Origin: an uncultured beta proteobacterium
Lineage (GTDB): Bacteria; Pseudomonadota; Gammaproteobacteria; Burkholderiales; Rhodocyclaceae
Assembly (NCBI GenBank): GCA_903908065.1
Contig: CAIVQO010000012.1
Span: forward strand, 1 to 52,867
Length of the DNA stretch: 52,867 nt
Direction of reading: 5' to 3'
Made by a program: the position numbers and the translations under genes. Positions 25,573 to 34,234 of this stretch are shown here, one piece after another. Position 1 is the stretch's first letter; each line of letters begins with the position of its first letter. Under the pieces are notes generated by a model. The model searched no databases and was not told the origin of the DNA. It saw nothing but the letters and a program-made list of their open reading frames with translations.

Positions 25573-26469
25573 TCAGTGGCCGGCGAGGAAGCGGAGGATC
25601 GCCGCGTTGACCTCTGTCGGCCGCTCGTGGATCACCCAGTGTCCGGCATCCGGAATGCGGACGATGCGCAGGTCGGTCACCACGGCGTCTAGGCCGTCGA
25701 GCAGGACGGTGCCCAGAGCGGTGTCGGCCTCGCCCCAGATCACCAGGGTCGGCATGCGCACCGTCAGTGCTATGGGGTCGAGCGAAAGTGCAGCGGGCCC
25801 AGGGTCGTCCGGTGTCGGTGGATGCAGCGGCGAGGCGCGGTAGAGGTTGAGCGCACAGTCGAGTGCGCCGGGCTGCGACCAAGCGGCCAGGTAGTGCGGA
25901 ATGTCCTCGTCCTTGAGGGCACTGCGTCCGTCGACCGTGGCCGTGAACATTTTCAGCAGGCGTTCACAGCCGTTTTCCGCCATCACCCGCGTCGCCTTTT
26001 CCAGGCGGAAGAAGTTCATGTAGGCACTGGCCGCCTGCTGGACCGGGTCGTGTGCCAGGGCACGCGCGAACGGCACGCTGTGCGGGGCGTTGATGATCAC
26101 CAGCCTATTGACGTACTGCGGAAAGGCGGCGGCGAAGGTCCAGGCGATGGCACCGCCCCAGTCGTGCGCCACCAGCACGCAGGATTTGTCCTTGCGTCCG
26201 GCAGCAAGGAATTCGATTAACTGGCGCAGGTCTTCCAGCAACGGCTTGATGCGATAGGCGGTGATGCCTTCGGGTTTGTCCGACAGGTTGTGACCGCGCA
26301 GGTCGAAGGCGACGGCGCGATGGTCGCGGCCGAACTCGGCGAGTTGTTGCTTCCAGCAGTACCAGAACTCCGGAAAGCCATGCACGAATACCATCAGCGG
26401 CGCATCGGGCGCCCCTGCGGCGACGCAATGCAGGCGGATGCCATTGACCGGGGCGTAGAAGTGCTCCAT
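25573..26469 (-). CDS. Alpha/beta hydrolase, epoxide hydrolase-like
   Basis: This 298-residue alpha/beta-fold hydrolase has an oxyanion segment FVHGFPEFWYCW, the nucleophile elbow AHDWGG with Asp103 as nucleophile, and a C-terminal His in PDAGHWVIHERP. The Asp nucleophile and the HGFPE motif are typical of epoxide hydrolases and haloalkane dehalogenases. It is the last gene of the ten-gene operon and its ATG overlaps the preceding TGA by one base (TGATG). It could open an epoxide intermediate, or hydrolyse a ring product. The chemistry is unproven. Confidence 0.85.
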   Translation of the reverse strand: MEHFYAPVNGIRLHCVAAGAPDAPLMVFVHGFPEFWYCWKQQLAEFGRDHRAVAFDLRGHNLSDKPEGITAYRIKPLLEDLRQLIEFLAAGRKDKSCVLVAHDWGGAIAWTFAAAFPQYVNRLVIINAPHSVPFARALAHDPVQQAASAYMNFFRLEKATRVMAENGCERLLKMFTATVDGRSALKDEDIPHYLAAWSQPGALDCALNLYRASPLHPPTPDDPGPAALSLDPIALTVRMPTLVIWGEADTALGTVLLDGLDAVVTDLRIVRIPDAGHWVIHERPTEVNAAILRFLAGH

Positions 26470-27281
26470 CAGTCCTTGAACACCGGAGCGCGCTTTTGCA
26501 TGCCGGCGGTGCCGGCCTCGAACAAGTCCTTGGACAGCAGCATCGCCGAATTCCACGTGGCGATGTAGTTGAGGCCGTCGGCCACGCTGTGGTCCCGAGC
26601 GTAGGTGATCATTTCCTTGCAGCCACGGATGGCCAGCGGCGACTTGGCGGCGATATCGCGGGCAATTTCCATGACGCCGGCGTGCAGGCTTTCGGCAGAG
26701 TCGAAACAACGGTTGACCAGGCGCATCTCTTTCGCTTCGGCGCCATCGACGCGGCGGCCGGTATAGGCCAGTTCACGTGCCATGCCTTCGCCGATCAACC
26801 CTGGCAGGCGCTGCAGGGTGCCGACATCGGCCGTCATCCCGACATCGATTTCGCGCACACTGAACCACGCGTTGGCCGAGCAGTAGCGCATGTCGCAGGC
26901 GGTGATCAAGTCGATGCCGCCGCCGATGCAGGCGCCGTGGATGGCGGCCAGTACCGGCTTGCGGCAGCGCTCGATGGAGGTCAGCGTGTCCTGCAGGCGC
27001 AGGATCAGGCGGCGCAGCTTCTCGCGCTTGCGGGCCTCGTCTTCGTCCTCGATCTTGGCCGGCACGCCCATCAACAGGGCGAGGTCGATGCCGGAGGTGA
27101 AATACTTGCCGCGCCCGACCAGTACGCCGACCCGCGCTTCGGGTGTCTCGTCCAGCCACTGCATGGCCTGCTCGATCTCGTACCACATCGGCTCGCTCAT
27201 GGCATTGGCCTTGTCCGGACGGTTGAGGGCGATGGTGGCGACATTGCCGTCGAGCGAAACATCGAGGGTGCTGAATTCCAT
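26469..27281 (-). CDS. Delta3,5-delta2,4-dienoyl-CoA isomerase-like crotonase
   Basis: This 270-residue crotonase has GKYFTSGIDLALL and HGACIGGGIDLI for the oxyanion hole. The segment ACDMRYCSANAWFSVREIDVGMTADVGTLQRLPGLIG follows the pattern of dienoyl-CoA isomerase (ECH1). Its Asp, Glu and Asp match the residues known to shift double bases in 3,5-dienoyl-CoA esters. The ATG at 27281 has AGGAAG nearby. In the operon it would let unsaturated or ring-derived acyl-CoAs enter beta-oxidation. Plain enoyl-CoA hydratase is less likely. Confidence 0.8.
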   Translation of the reverse strand: MEFSTLDVSLDGNVATIALNRPDKANAMSEPMWYEIEQAMQWLDETPEARVGVLVGRGKYFTSGIDLALLMGVPAKIEDEDEARKREKLRRLILRLQDTLTSIERCRKPVLAAIHGACIGGGIDLITACDMRYCSANAWFSVREIDVGMTADVGTLQRLPGLIGEGMARELAYTGRRVDGAEAKEMRLVNRCFDSAESLHAGVMEIARDIAAKSPLAIRGCKEMITYARDHSVADGLNYIATWNSAMLLSKDLFEAGTAGMQKRAPVFKD

Positions 27282-27292
27282 GGGACTTCCTT

Positions 27293-28861
27293 TCACAGGT
27301 CGGCGGGCGGCACGAAGATGTCGCGCAACTCGCGCTTGAGGATCTTGCCGATGGCGCTGCGTGGCAGGCTGGTTACGATTTCCACGGCAGCGAGGCGCTG
27401 GGTCTTGCCGAGGCGCTGATTGGCCCAATCGCGGATGTCGCTCGCGGCCGCAATCGCCGTACCACCAGCGCCGACCTTTGCAACGACGAAGGCGACGGGC
27501 GTTTCGCCCCAGCGTTGCGAGGCGACGCCGACCACGGCCGCTTCGGCCACCGCCGGATGTTGGACCAGCACAGCTTCGAGGTCGCTGGGATAGACATTGA
27601 AGCCGCCGCTGATGATCATGTCCTTCTTGCGGTCCATCAGCGTCAGGAACCCCTCGGCATCGAAGCGGCCGACGTCGCCGGTGCGGATGAAGCGCTTGCC
27701 GCCGGGCGCATACCACTCGGCTTCGCGGGTCTTGTCGGGCTGCCGGTGGTAGCCATTCATCATTGCCGGCGAATGGCCGACGATCTCTCCGATTTCTCCG
27801 GGGCCGAGTTCGCGTCCGGCCTCGTCGATCAGGCGCATGTCGTGGCCTTCGGCCGGCTTGCCGACGGTTCCCAGCTTGCCGGGGAACTCATTAGCGGCGA
27901 GGATGCAGGTGCCGCCGCCTTCGGTCATGCCGTAGTACTCGACCAGGCCGCCCGGCCAGCGGCGCAGGATGTCGGCCTTGAGCGCCGCGCCGAAGGGTGC
28001 GCTGGTGCACAGCTTCATGCGGAAGGACGACAGGTCGTAACGGTCGAACTCCGGATGCGCCATCAGGCGCTGGTATTGCACCGGCACCAGCATGGTGTGG
28101 GTGGCGCGATGCTGCTCCGCCAGGGCGAGGTAGCGCGCGACGTCGAACTTCGGCATCAGCACCACGGTGCCGCCGAGCGTCAGCGTCGGGAAAACGCTGA
28201 CCAGCGTGGTATTGGAATACAGCGGCGTGGCGATCAGTGTCACCGCATCCGGCCCGTAGCCCTGCGGCCGTGCCCGCTGCACGTGCTGCCAGCGCATGCC
28301 ATGGGCTTGGACGATGCCCTTGGGCGTGCCCGTGGTGCCGGAGGAATAGATGATGTTGAAGGGCCAGTCGGGCTTGATCCGTTGCGGCTTGGGGCGGCTG
28401 CCGGCAGGCGCCAGCCACTGCGAGAAGCGCGTACCGACATCGCTCTCGTCGAGCGCGATCCAGGACGCGGCGATCTGTGCCTTTACCGGCGCCAGCTCCG
28501 CAGCGACGGTGGCATCGAGAAAGAACAGGCGCGCCTCGGAGTTGGCCGCCATGTCGGCGATGGTCTGCGGGGTCGACGATGGCGCCAGCGGCGCGACGGC
28601 AACGCCGGCACGCAGGGCGCCGAGAAACACGGCGGCATACTCCAGCGAGGTGCCGGCGCAGATGGCAATGGCCTGGGTGGCGCGAATGCCTTCGCGTTGC
28701 AGGGTCGCGGCGACACGATCCATCATCGCGTCGAGCGTGGCGAACGAGACGCGGCGCTCGCCCTCGATCAGGGCCGGGTGGTCCGGGCGCTGCCGCGCAT
28801 GCAGGCGGATCAGCTCGCCATAGCTGACGAAAGGTTGGGTGAGCAAATCGTCCAGTGTCAT
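27293..28861 (-). CDS. AMP-dependent acyl-CoA synthetase
   Basis: This 522-residue ANL-superfamily ligase activates a carboxylic acid to its acyl-CoA through an acyl-AMP. Motif I is YSSGTTGTPKGIVQAHG (near residue 171), then GMTEGGG, the adenylate-binding RTGDVGRFDAEGFLTLMDRKKDMIISGGFNVYP and the C-terminal catalytic Lys in RSAIGKILKREL. Its ATG overlaps the stop of the upstream MaoC gene (ATGA). It is the only ligase in the operon, so it presumably starts degradation of the substrate acid. Chain length is unknown. Confidence 0.9.
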   Translation of the reverse strand: MTLDDLLTQPFVSYGELIRLHARQRPDHPALIEGERRVSFATLDAMMDRVAATLQREGIRATQAIAICAGTSLEYAAVFLGALRAGVAVAPLAPSSTPQTIADMAANSEARLFFLDATVAAELAPVKAQIAASWIALDESDVGTRFSQWLAPAGSRPKPQRIKPDWPFNIIYSSGTTGTPKGIVQAHGMRWQHVQRARPQGYGPDAVTLIATPLYSNTTLVSVFPTLTLGGTVVLMPKFDVARYLALAEQHRATHTMLVPVQYQRLMAHPEFDRYDLSSFRMKLCTSAPFGAALKADILRRWPGGLVEYYGMTEGGGTCILAANEFPGKLGTVGKPAEGHDMRLIDEAGRELGPGEIGEIVGHSPAMMNGYHRQPDKTREAEWYAPGGKRFIRTGDVGRFDAEGFLTLMDRKKDMIISGGFNVYPSDLEAVLVQHPAVAEAAVVGVASQRWGETPVAFVVAKVGAGGTAIAAASDIRDWANQRLGKTQRLAAVEIVTSLPRSAIGKILKRELRDIFVPPADL

Positions 28862-29337
28862 TCGGACTTGGGCGGTGCCGGGTCGCGCCGCCGATACATG
28901 CCATAGCCTTCCATCTGGGCGACTTCCTCGTTCTTCTGGTTCAGCACTTCCCAGCGCACCAGCACCAGGCCGACATGGGGTTTGCTTTCCATCGGTCGCG
29001 CTTCAAGGACCACCGAGCGCACGTGCAGCGTGTCGCCGGGGCGCACCGGCTTCAACCAGCGGATGTTTTCCAGGCCGGGCGAGCCGAGGCTGGCAGTTTC
29101 CAGCAGGAACTCGTCGCACATCATGCGCATGGCCATGGCGCAGGTATGCCAGCCGCTGGCGCAGAGGCCACCGAACAGGCTGGCCTTGCCGGCTTCCTCG
29201 GAGAGGTGAAAGGGCTGAGGGTCGAACTTGCGTGCAAAGTCCATGATCTCGTCGGCGGTGACATGGTAGCTGCCGAATTCGCGGATCTTGCCGACGGGGA
29301 AATCTTCCCAGTAATACTTCCAGGTCTTGGCGCTCAT
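28858..29337 (-). CDS. MaoC-like enoyl-CoA hydratase
   Basis: This is a 159-residue hot-dog-fold protein. The MaoC active-site region appears as FARKFDPQPFHLSEEAG then LFGGLCASGWHT, with the Asp and His separated as in hydratase 2. It could hydrate 2-enoyl-CoA made by one of the three dehydrogenases upstream. It is coupled to the ligase gene by a four-base overlap and lies nine bases after the ComB-like gene. A second crotonase-type hydratase in the operon means two hydration steps or two stereochemistries may occur. Confidence 0.85.
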   Translation of the reverse strand: MSAKTWKYYWEDFPVGKIREFGSYHVTADEIMDFARKFDPQPFHLSEEAGKASLFGGLCASGWHTCAMAMRMMCDEFLLETASLGSPGLENIRWLKPVRPGDTLHVRSVVLEARPMESKPHVGLVLVRWEVLNQKNEEVAQMEGYGMYRRRDPAPPKSE

Positions 29338-29346
29338 GGGCTTCCT

Positions 29347-30066
29347 TCAGACGGGACGCAGGGCGCCGTCTTCCAGCTTGGGCACCACGTCGTAACAGCT
29401 TTCCTGGGCGGCGAAGGCGACTTCGTCGTCGAGCCTTCGCGCCAGCATCATGCGGCCGACTCGTGCCCGGCGCAAGGCGTCGAGCCCGTCGCAATGGTCA
29501 TGCAGCAGTTCGGCGGCCAGCGCCGCATCAGAATATTCGGCCTCGGGCAGGCCGTGCTTGAACAGGGATACGAAATAGCCGGCGCCGTAGAAATCCTCGA
29601 GGTTGAAGTTGTCGGCCGAGCCCGAGCAGACGATAAGAATTGTGCTGTCGGGGTGTGTCGCGACGATGCGCTCGACCACGGCGCGCCCATTGAGCAACGC
29701 GGCGGCGTACACATGGGCCGCTCCCTGCGACTTGGCCAGCGCCACGGTGCCGTTTGTCGTGCAATAGATCAGGCGTCGGCCGGCGATGCCTTCGGCCAGC
29801 AGGGCCTTGGGCGTGGGATGCACGAAGCCGGGCAGGGTGTCGGCATTGAGTTCGCCCGAGAGTACGTAGGATCCTGCCGGAAAGTTGGCAGCGGCGGCCT
29901 GGGCGGCACGTCCGTCCGGAGTAGCGATGACTTCGCTGGCACCGTGGGCCAGTGCCGTGACGATGGAGGAGGTGGCGAACAGAATATCGAGCACGATCAC
30001 CACCTTGCCTTCAAGGCGCTGAGCGTCGAGCTCTTCTTTCTTCAGCAGAACGTGGATCTTGGCCAT
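29347..30066 (-). CDS. 2-phosphosulfolactate phosphatase (ComB)-family protein
   Basis: This 239-residue protein matches the ComB/PF04029 fold. Family-like stretches include VVIVLDILFATSS, TTNGTVAL and VCSGSADNFNLEDFYGAG. In characterised ComB the first segment reads D-V-L-R-A-T. Here Phe30 replaces the Arg, and the Mg-binding and phosphate-binding positions should be examined. ComB acts in coenzyme M synthesis, but no ComA or other coenzyme M gene is present and the gene is embedded in a beta-oxidation operon. I think it may act on a different phosphorylated or acidic substrate. The start ATG 30066 is two bases after the thioesterase stop. Confidence 0.75.
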   Translation of the reverse strand: MAKIHVLLKKEELDAQRLEGKVVIVLDILFATSSIVTALAHGASEVIATPDGRAAQAAAANFPAGSYVLSGELNADTLPGFVHPTPKALLAEGIAGRRLIYCTTNGTVALAKSQGAAHVYAAALLNGRAVVERIVATHPDSTILIVCSGSADNFNLEDFYGAGYFVSLFKHGLPEAEYSDAALAAELLHDHCDGLDALRRARVGRMMLARRLDDEVAFAAQESCYDVVPKLEDGALRPV

Positions 30067-30068
30067 GC

Positions 30069-30509
30069 TCAACCGTCCGAGCTTTCGCGCACTTCGACAG
30101 GCTTCATCAGCGCGAAGACGCCTGTGCCGGTCATGATCACGCGTTCGCCGCAGACCAGTTGGCAACTGGCATAGGCCAGCCGGTTGCCCATGCGGTCGAT
30201 GGTGACTCGTGCCTCGACCCAGTCGCCTGGCTCGGCACTGGAAACGAAATTGGTGGTCAGGCTGACCGTGACGATGGGTTGCGGCGGCTCGCGCGAATTG
30301 GAGATGACGATGCCCAGCGCCGTGTCGAGCATGGCAACAAGAAAGCCGCCATGGGCAATGTGGCGGATGTTGCAGTGGCGATCCTCGATGCGGATCGCCA
30401 GCGCCATCTGGTTTTTCTCGTCACGCCGGTAGTACCAGGGGCCGACGCTAGAAAGAAAGCCGCCGCTGCGCTTGAGCGGCTTGTAGCCCTCGGGAATGTT
30501 TTCAGTCAT
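30069..30509 (-). CDS. PaaI-family acyl-CoA thioesterase
   Basis: This 146-residue hot-dog thioesterase has the family pattern RHIAHGGFLVAMLDTALGIV and VTVSLTTNFVSSAEPGDWVEA. The Asp in LDTALG is a likely catalytic or water-orienting residue. It could release CoA from dead-end or end-product thioesters and recycle CoA for the pathway. It overlaps the upstream crotonase by four bases, as expected within an operon. Confidence 0.85.
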   Translation of the reverse strand: MTENIPEGYKPLKRSGGFLSSVGPWYYRRDEKNQMALAIRIEDRHCNIRHIAHGGFLVAMLDTALGIVISNSREPPQPIVTVSLTTNFVSSAEPGDWVEARVTIDRMGNRLAYASCQLVCGERVIMTGTGVFALMKPVEVRESSDG

Positions 30510-31288
30510 GATTTTTTGCTGTGGATCTTGTCGGGGTCGGGGGCACGCTTTTCGAGGAAGGCAGCAAATATTTCCTTGGCCGCCGGGGCCGCGACCAGGT
30601 CGCCGAAGTAGATGACTTCCTCGTCGATGGCCTCGATCGCGCTGCGTTCCGGCGGGCGTTTCATCAGGGCCTTGGTCACGGTCAGCGAGGCGGCCGGACG
30701 TGCGGCCAGCTTCTGCGCGGCGTTCATTGCCGTTGCCATCAGCTTGTCGGCGGGCAGTACGCGATTGACGAAGCCGGCCTCGCGCGCCGTGGCGGCATCG
30801 AAGGGCTCGCCCAGCATTAACAGCTCGGCGGCGCGCTGGTGGCCGGCAACACGCGGCAGCAGCAGGCTAGACGCCCCCTCGGGGCAGAGCGCGAGATTGA
30901 CTAAAGGCAACTGGAATTTCGCATTGTCGGCGGCATACACCAGGTCGCAATGCAGCAGGAGGGTGGTGCCGATGCCGACCGCGCTGCCGGCGACGGCCGC
31001 GACGATGGGTTTCTCGAAGCTGGCGAGCAGGTGCAGGAAGGGAATCGCCGCGCTGGGGTCGCCCGCCTTGCGGTGCAGGAAGTCGGCGAGGTCGTTGCCG
31101 GCGGTGAACATGTCGTCCTGGCCGCGAATCAGCACCACGCGGACGTGCCCCTGCTCGCGGGCGTACGCGAGGGCCGTGCTCATGGCGCGATACATGTCGG
31201 CGGTGATGGCGTTCTTTTTGTCGCGGCGGCTGATTTCGATGGCGAGGATGCCGTCCTTGTCGCTGACCAGGATGTTGGGGTGGCTCAT
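30506..31288 (-). CDS. Enoyl-CoA hydratase/isomerase family protein
   Basis: This 260-residue crotonase-fold enzyme has DDMFTAGNDLADF and VAGSAVGIGTTLLLHCDL for the oxyanion hole, and LALCPEGASSLLLPRVAG. The PEG-A-SS segment resembles the delta3-delta2-enoyl-CoA isomerase group (PEGCSS) more than classic hydratases, with the Glu as catalytic base. It is the fourth gene of the operon, five bases after the third dehydrogenase. It may isomerise unsaturated intermediates. Confidence 0.85.
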   Translation of the reverse strand: MSHPNILVSDKDGILAIEISRRDKKNAITADMYRAMSTALAYAREQGHVRVVLIRGQDDMFTAGNDLADFLHRKAGDPSAAIPFLHLLASFEKPIVAAVAGSAVGIGTTLLLHCDLVYAADNAKFQLPLVNLALCPEGASSLLLPRVAGHQRAAELLMLGEPFDAATAREAGFVNRVLPADKLMATAMNAAQKLAARPAASLTVTKALMKRPPERSAIEAIDEEVIYFGDLVAAPAAKEIFAAFLEKRAPDPDKIHSKKS

Positions 31289-31292
31289 GGGC

Positions 31293-33089
31293 TCAGAAGC
31301 TTGCGGCGGGCATGGTCAGGGTGGTGTCGTCGAGGCTGCGCAGGAGTTCGTGCCACTGTCGGGTCTTGGGCAGTTCCCAGCGATAGAACCAGCGGCAGGC
31401 CAACAGTTTGCCACGGTAGAAGTCGGCATCGGCGGCGCTGCTGCCCGCCAGGCCGCGTTGCGCCGCCAGCGCCTGGCGCAGCCAGATCCAGGCCATCACC
31501 GTATGGCCGAAGGCGTCGAGGAAGAGCACGGCATTGGCCAGTGCCAGCGTCGGATTGCCGGCCAGCACCGGCGCAAGGGCGGTCAGTGTCGTCGCGATCT
31601 CGTCCAGCGCCCCCTGGAGCTCGGCGGCATAGCCGGCGAGCGCGGCGTCATCGCGTGCGTTGGCAATCGTCTTGCCGGCTTCGCGCGCAAACAGCGTCAT
31701 CGCCGCGCCGCCCTGCATCACCGCCTTGCGTCCGAGCAGGTCGATGGCCTGGATGCCGTGGGTGCCTTCGTGGATCGGGTTCAGGCGATTGTCGCGGTAG
31801 AACTGTTCCACCGGGTATTCGCGCGTGTAACCGTAGCCGCCATGGATCTGGATCGCCAGGCTGTTGGCTTCAAGGCACCATTGCGACGGCCAGGACTTGG
31901 CGATCGGCGTCAGCAGGTCGAGCAGCAGGCCGGCCTCCTGGATCGCCGTGTCGTCAGCTCCGACTCTTTGTTCGTCTACCAAGCGCGCGCAGTACAGGCA
32001 CAGCGCGTAGCCGGCCTCGACGTAGGCTTTTTGCGCCAGCAGCATGCGGCGGATGTCGGCATGCTCGATCAGCTTGAGCTGCGGATCGCTCGGGTTCTTG
32101 TTGGTCGGCGCGCGGCCTTGCGGGCGTTCGCGCGCGTAGTCGAGCGAGGCGAGATAGCCCCGGTAGCCCAGCATCACCGCGCCCATGCCGACGCCGATGC
32201 GCGCCTCGTTCATCATGTGGAACATGTAGGCGAGGCCCTGGTGCGGCTTGCCCACCAGTTCGCCGATGCACTGGCCCTGTTCGCCGAAGGACAGCATGGT
32301 CGACGTGGTGCCGCGATAGCCCATCTTGTGGATCAGGCCGGCCAACGCAACATCGTTGCGCTCGCCCAGGCTGCCATCGTCCTTGACGCGGAACTTGGGC
32401 ACGATGAAGAGTGATATGCCCTTGACGCCGGGCGGGCCGCCGGGAATCTTGGCCAGCACCAGGTGCACGATGTTTTCCGACAACTCATGGTCGCCGCCGG
32501 AAATGAAGATCTTGTTGCCGGCGATGGAGTAGGTGCCGTCCGGGTTCGGGGTAGCGCTGGTGGTGATGTCGGACAGGCTGGAACCCGCCTGCGGCTCGGT
32601 CAGCGCCATGGTGCCAAAGTAGCGACCGGCCAGCAGTGGGCCGAGGTATTTCGCCTTCTGCGCCTCGCTGCCGAAACGGTGGATGACGTTGGCGTTGGCG
32701 ATGGTGAGGAAGGGGTAGGCGGCGGTGCCGACGTTGGCGCCCTTGAACAGGGAGAAGGCGGCCTGGGTCATCAGTACCGGCAGTTGCATGCCGCCGCGCT
32801 CGAAATCGTGGGCGGCGGCGATAAACCCGGCCTCGCAGAATGCTTTCAGCGCTTCGGCTACCTCGGGGATGATGCTGACCCGCTGCCCATCGAAAGTTGG
32901 CTCGTGCTCGTCGGCCTTGCGGTTGTGCGGCGCGAATTTCTCTTCGGCCATGGCCAGGGCCGTATCGAGCACGGCGTTGAAGGTCTCCCGGCTGTGCTCG
33001 GCGTAGCGCGGCCGAGTGATCAGGGCTTCGGCATCGAGGACTTCGAAGAGTTGGAAGTCGAGGTCGCGGCGATTGATGATCCCCGCCAC
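31293..33089 (-). CDS. Acyl-CoA dehydrogenase, large (DmdC-like) type
   Basis: This 598-residue FAD enzyme is of the long form with an extra C-terminal domain, as in 3-methylmercaptopropionyl-CoA dehydrogenase (DmdC). GTMALTEPQAGSSLSDI, MLSFGEQGQ and HGGYGYTREYPVEQFYRD are typical, and PIHEGTHGIQALDLLGRK-like sequence supplies the catalytic Glu. The start is GTG 33089, two bases after the previous stop, and gives the usual EVLDAEALI N-terminus. The DmdC label is broad; no DMSP demethylase gene is visible, so the substrate stays open. Confidence 0.88.
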   Translation of the reverse strand: MAGIINRRDLDFQLFEVLDAEALITRPRYAEHSRETFNAVLDTALAMAEEKFAPHNRKADEHEPTFDGQRVSIIPEVAEALKAFCEAGFIAAAHDFERGGMQLPVLMTQAAFSLFKGANVGTAAYPFLTIANANVIHRFGSEAQKAKYLGPLLAGRYFGTMALTEPQAGSSLSDITTSATPNPDGTYSIAGNKIFISGGDHELSENIVHLVLAKIPGGPPGVKGISLFIVPKFRVKDDGSLGERNDVALAGLIHKMGYRGTTSTMLSFGEQGQCIGELVGKPHQGLAYMFHMMNEARIGVGMGAVMLGYRGYLASLDYARERPQGRAPTNKNPSDPQLKLIEHADIRRMLLAQKAYVEAGYALCLYCARLVDEQRVGADDTAIQEAGLLLDLLTPIAKSWPSQWCLEANSLAIQIHGGYGYTREYPVEQFYRDNRLNPIHEGTHGIQAIDLLGRKAVMQGGAAMTLFAREAGKTIANARDDAALAGYAAELQGALDEIATTLTALAPVLAGNPTLALANAVLFLDAFGHTVMAWIWLRQALAAQRGLAGSSAADADFYRGKLLACRWFYRWELPKTRQWHELLRSLDDTTLTMPAASF

Positions 33090-33091
33090 GG

Positions 33092-34225
33092 TCAGGCTGC
33101 CAGCAGCGTGTCGCTGAAACGTCCCAGGTGGTAATCGAGGTCGCCGAACGTGAGGCCGATCATGGTCAGGCGCTTGAAGTAGTGACCGACATTGAGTTCG
33201 TCGGTGACGCCCATGCCGCCATGAAGTTGCACCGCCTGCTGGCCGACGGTGCGCGCCGATTGCATGACGTAGGCCTTGGCAGCGGCAAGCGCGCGGTGGC
33301 GCTCGCCGGCATCGGCGTCATCGGCGCGTACGGCGGCCAGGATGGCCATCGAGCGGGCCTGTTCGGTGGCGATCACCATGTCGGCCATGCGGTGCTGCAG
33401 GGCCTGGAATTTGCCGATCGGCACACCGAACTGCTTGCGCGTCTTGAGGTATTCGAGGGTGACTTCGTTAAGCGCGGCCATGATGCCGACGGCCTCGGCG
33501 CAGAGCGCTGCATTGGCCTGGTCGACGGCGCGCTCGATCAGCGCCAGGGCGCCGCCGGCCGGACCGAGCAGGGCCTCGGGGCCGACCTGGACGGCAGAGA
33601 ACTTGATGTCTGCCGCGCGGGCGCCATCCTGCGTCGGATAGCTGCGCAGTTTGATGCCGGGCGCCTTGGCGTCGACCAGGAACAGCGAGAGGCCGAGGCC
33701 GTCGCGGGCCGATACGATCAGCTTGTCGGCCGAGGGAGCGGCCAAGACCACGGCCTTGCTGCCGTCCAGCGTCCAGCCGGCATGATGGGCAGTCGCCGTG
33801 GTGGCAACCTGGTCGAGGGCGTAACGGTTTCCCGGTTCGAAGTGGGCCAGGGCCAGCATCAGCTCGCCGGCCCCAAGGTCGGGCAGCAGGGCTTGTTTCT
33901 GTTCGGCGCTACCGGCATCGCGGATCAAACCGCCGCAAAGCACCACCGTACTCAGATAAGGCTCCAGCGCCAGGCCGCGCCCCAGCATTTCCATCACGAG
34001 CATGGTATCGACGGCATTGCCGCCATGTTCGCTTATGCCGCCGAAATCCTCGGGGAAGGGCAGGGCAAGGATACCGAAATCGGCGTAGGTCTTCCACGCC
34101 TCCCGGTCGAAGCCGTCGGCCGACTTGGCCATTGCCCTTCGGTGTTCAAAGCCGTAGTCCTTGGCGATGAAACGGCGCAGGGTGTCCTGCAGCGCAAGTT
34201 GTTCTTCGGTGTAGTTGAAGTCCAT
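33092..34225 (-). CDS. Acyl-CoA dehydrogenase, PimD-like small partner
   Basis: This 377-residue acyl-CoA dehydrogenase resembles the small subunit of pimeloyl-CoA dehydrogenase (PimD). Its start MDFNYTEEQLALQDTLRRF and LKTRKQFGVPIGKFQALQHRMADM are typical. The C-terminal LHGGMGVTDELNVGHYFKRL lacks an obvious base Glu at the MCAD position. It likely forms a heteromer with the upstream gene product, as in Pim, FadE28/29 and ChsE1/E2 pairs. It follows the partner by nine bases and precedes the long-form dehydrogenase by two. Confidence 0.87.
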   Translation of the reverse strand: MDFNYTEEQLALQDTLRRFIAKDYGFEHRRAMAKSADGFDREAWKTYADFGILALPFPEDFGGISEHGGNAVDTMLVMEMLGRGLALEPYLSTVVLCGGLIRDAGSAEQKQALLPDLGAGELMLALAHFEPGNRYALDQVATTATAHHAGWTLDGSKAVVLAAPSADKLIVSARDGLGLSLFLVDAKAPGIKLRSYPTQDGARAADIKFSAVQVGPEALLGPAGGALALIERAVDQANAALCAEAVGIMAALNEVTLEYLKTRKQFGVPIGKFQALQHRMADMVIATEQARSMAILAAVRADDADAGERHRALAAAKAYVMQSARTVGQQAVQLHGGMGVTDELNVGHYFKRLTMIGLTFGDLDYHLGRFSDTLLAA

Positions 34226-34234
34226 GGATGTTCC

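Noticed and set aside
25573-33089. DMSP demethylation pathway (DmdB-DmdC-DmdD)
   Set aside because: The long dehydrogenase resembles DmdC, but no DmdA is present and the crotonases look like isomerases, so I did not assign this pathway.
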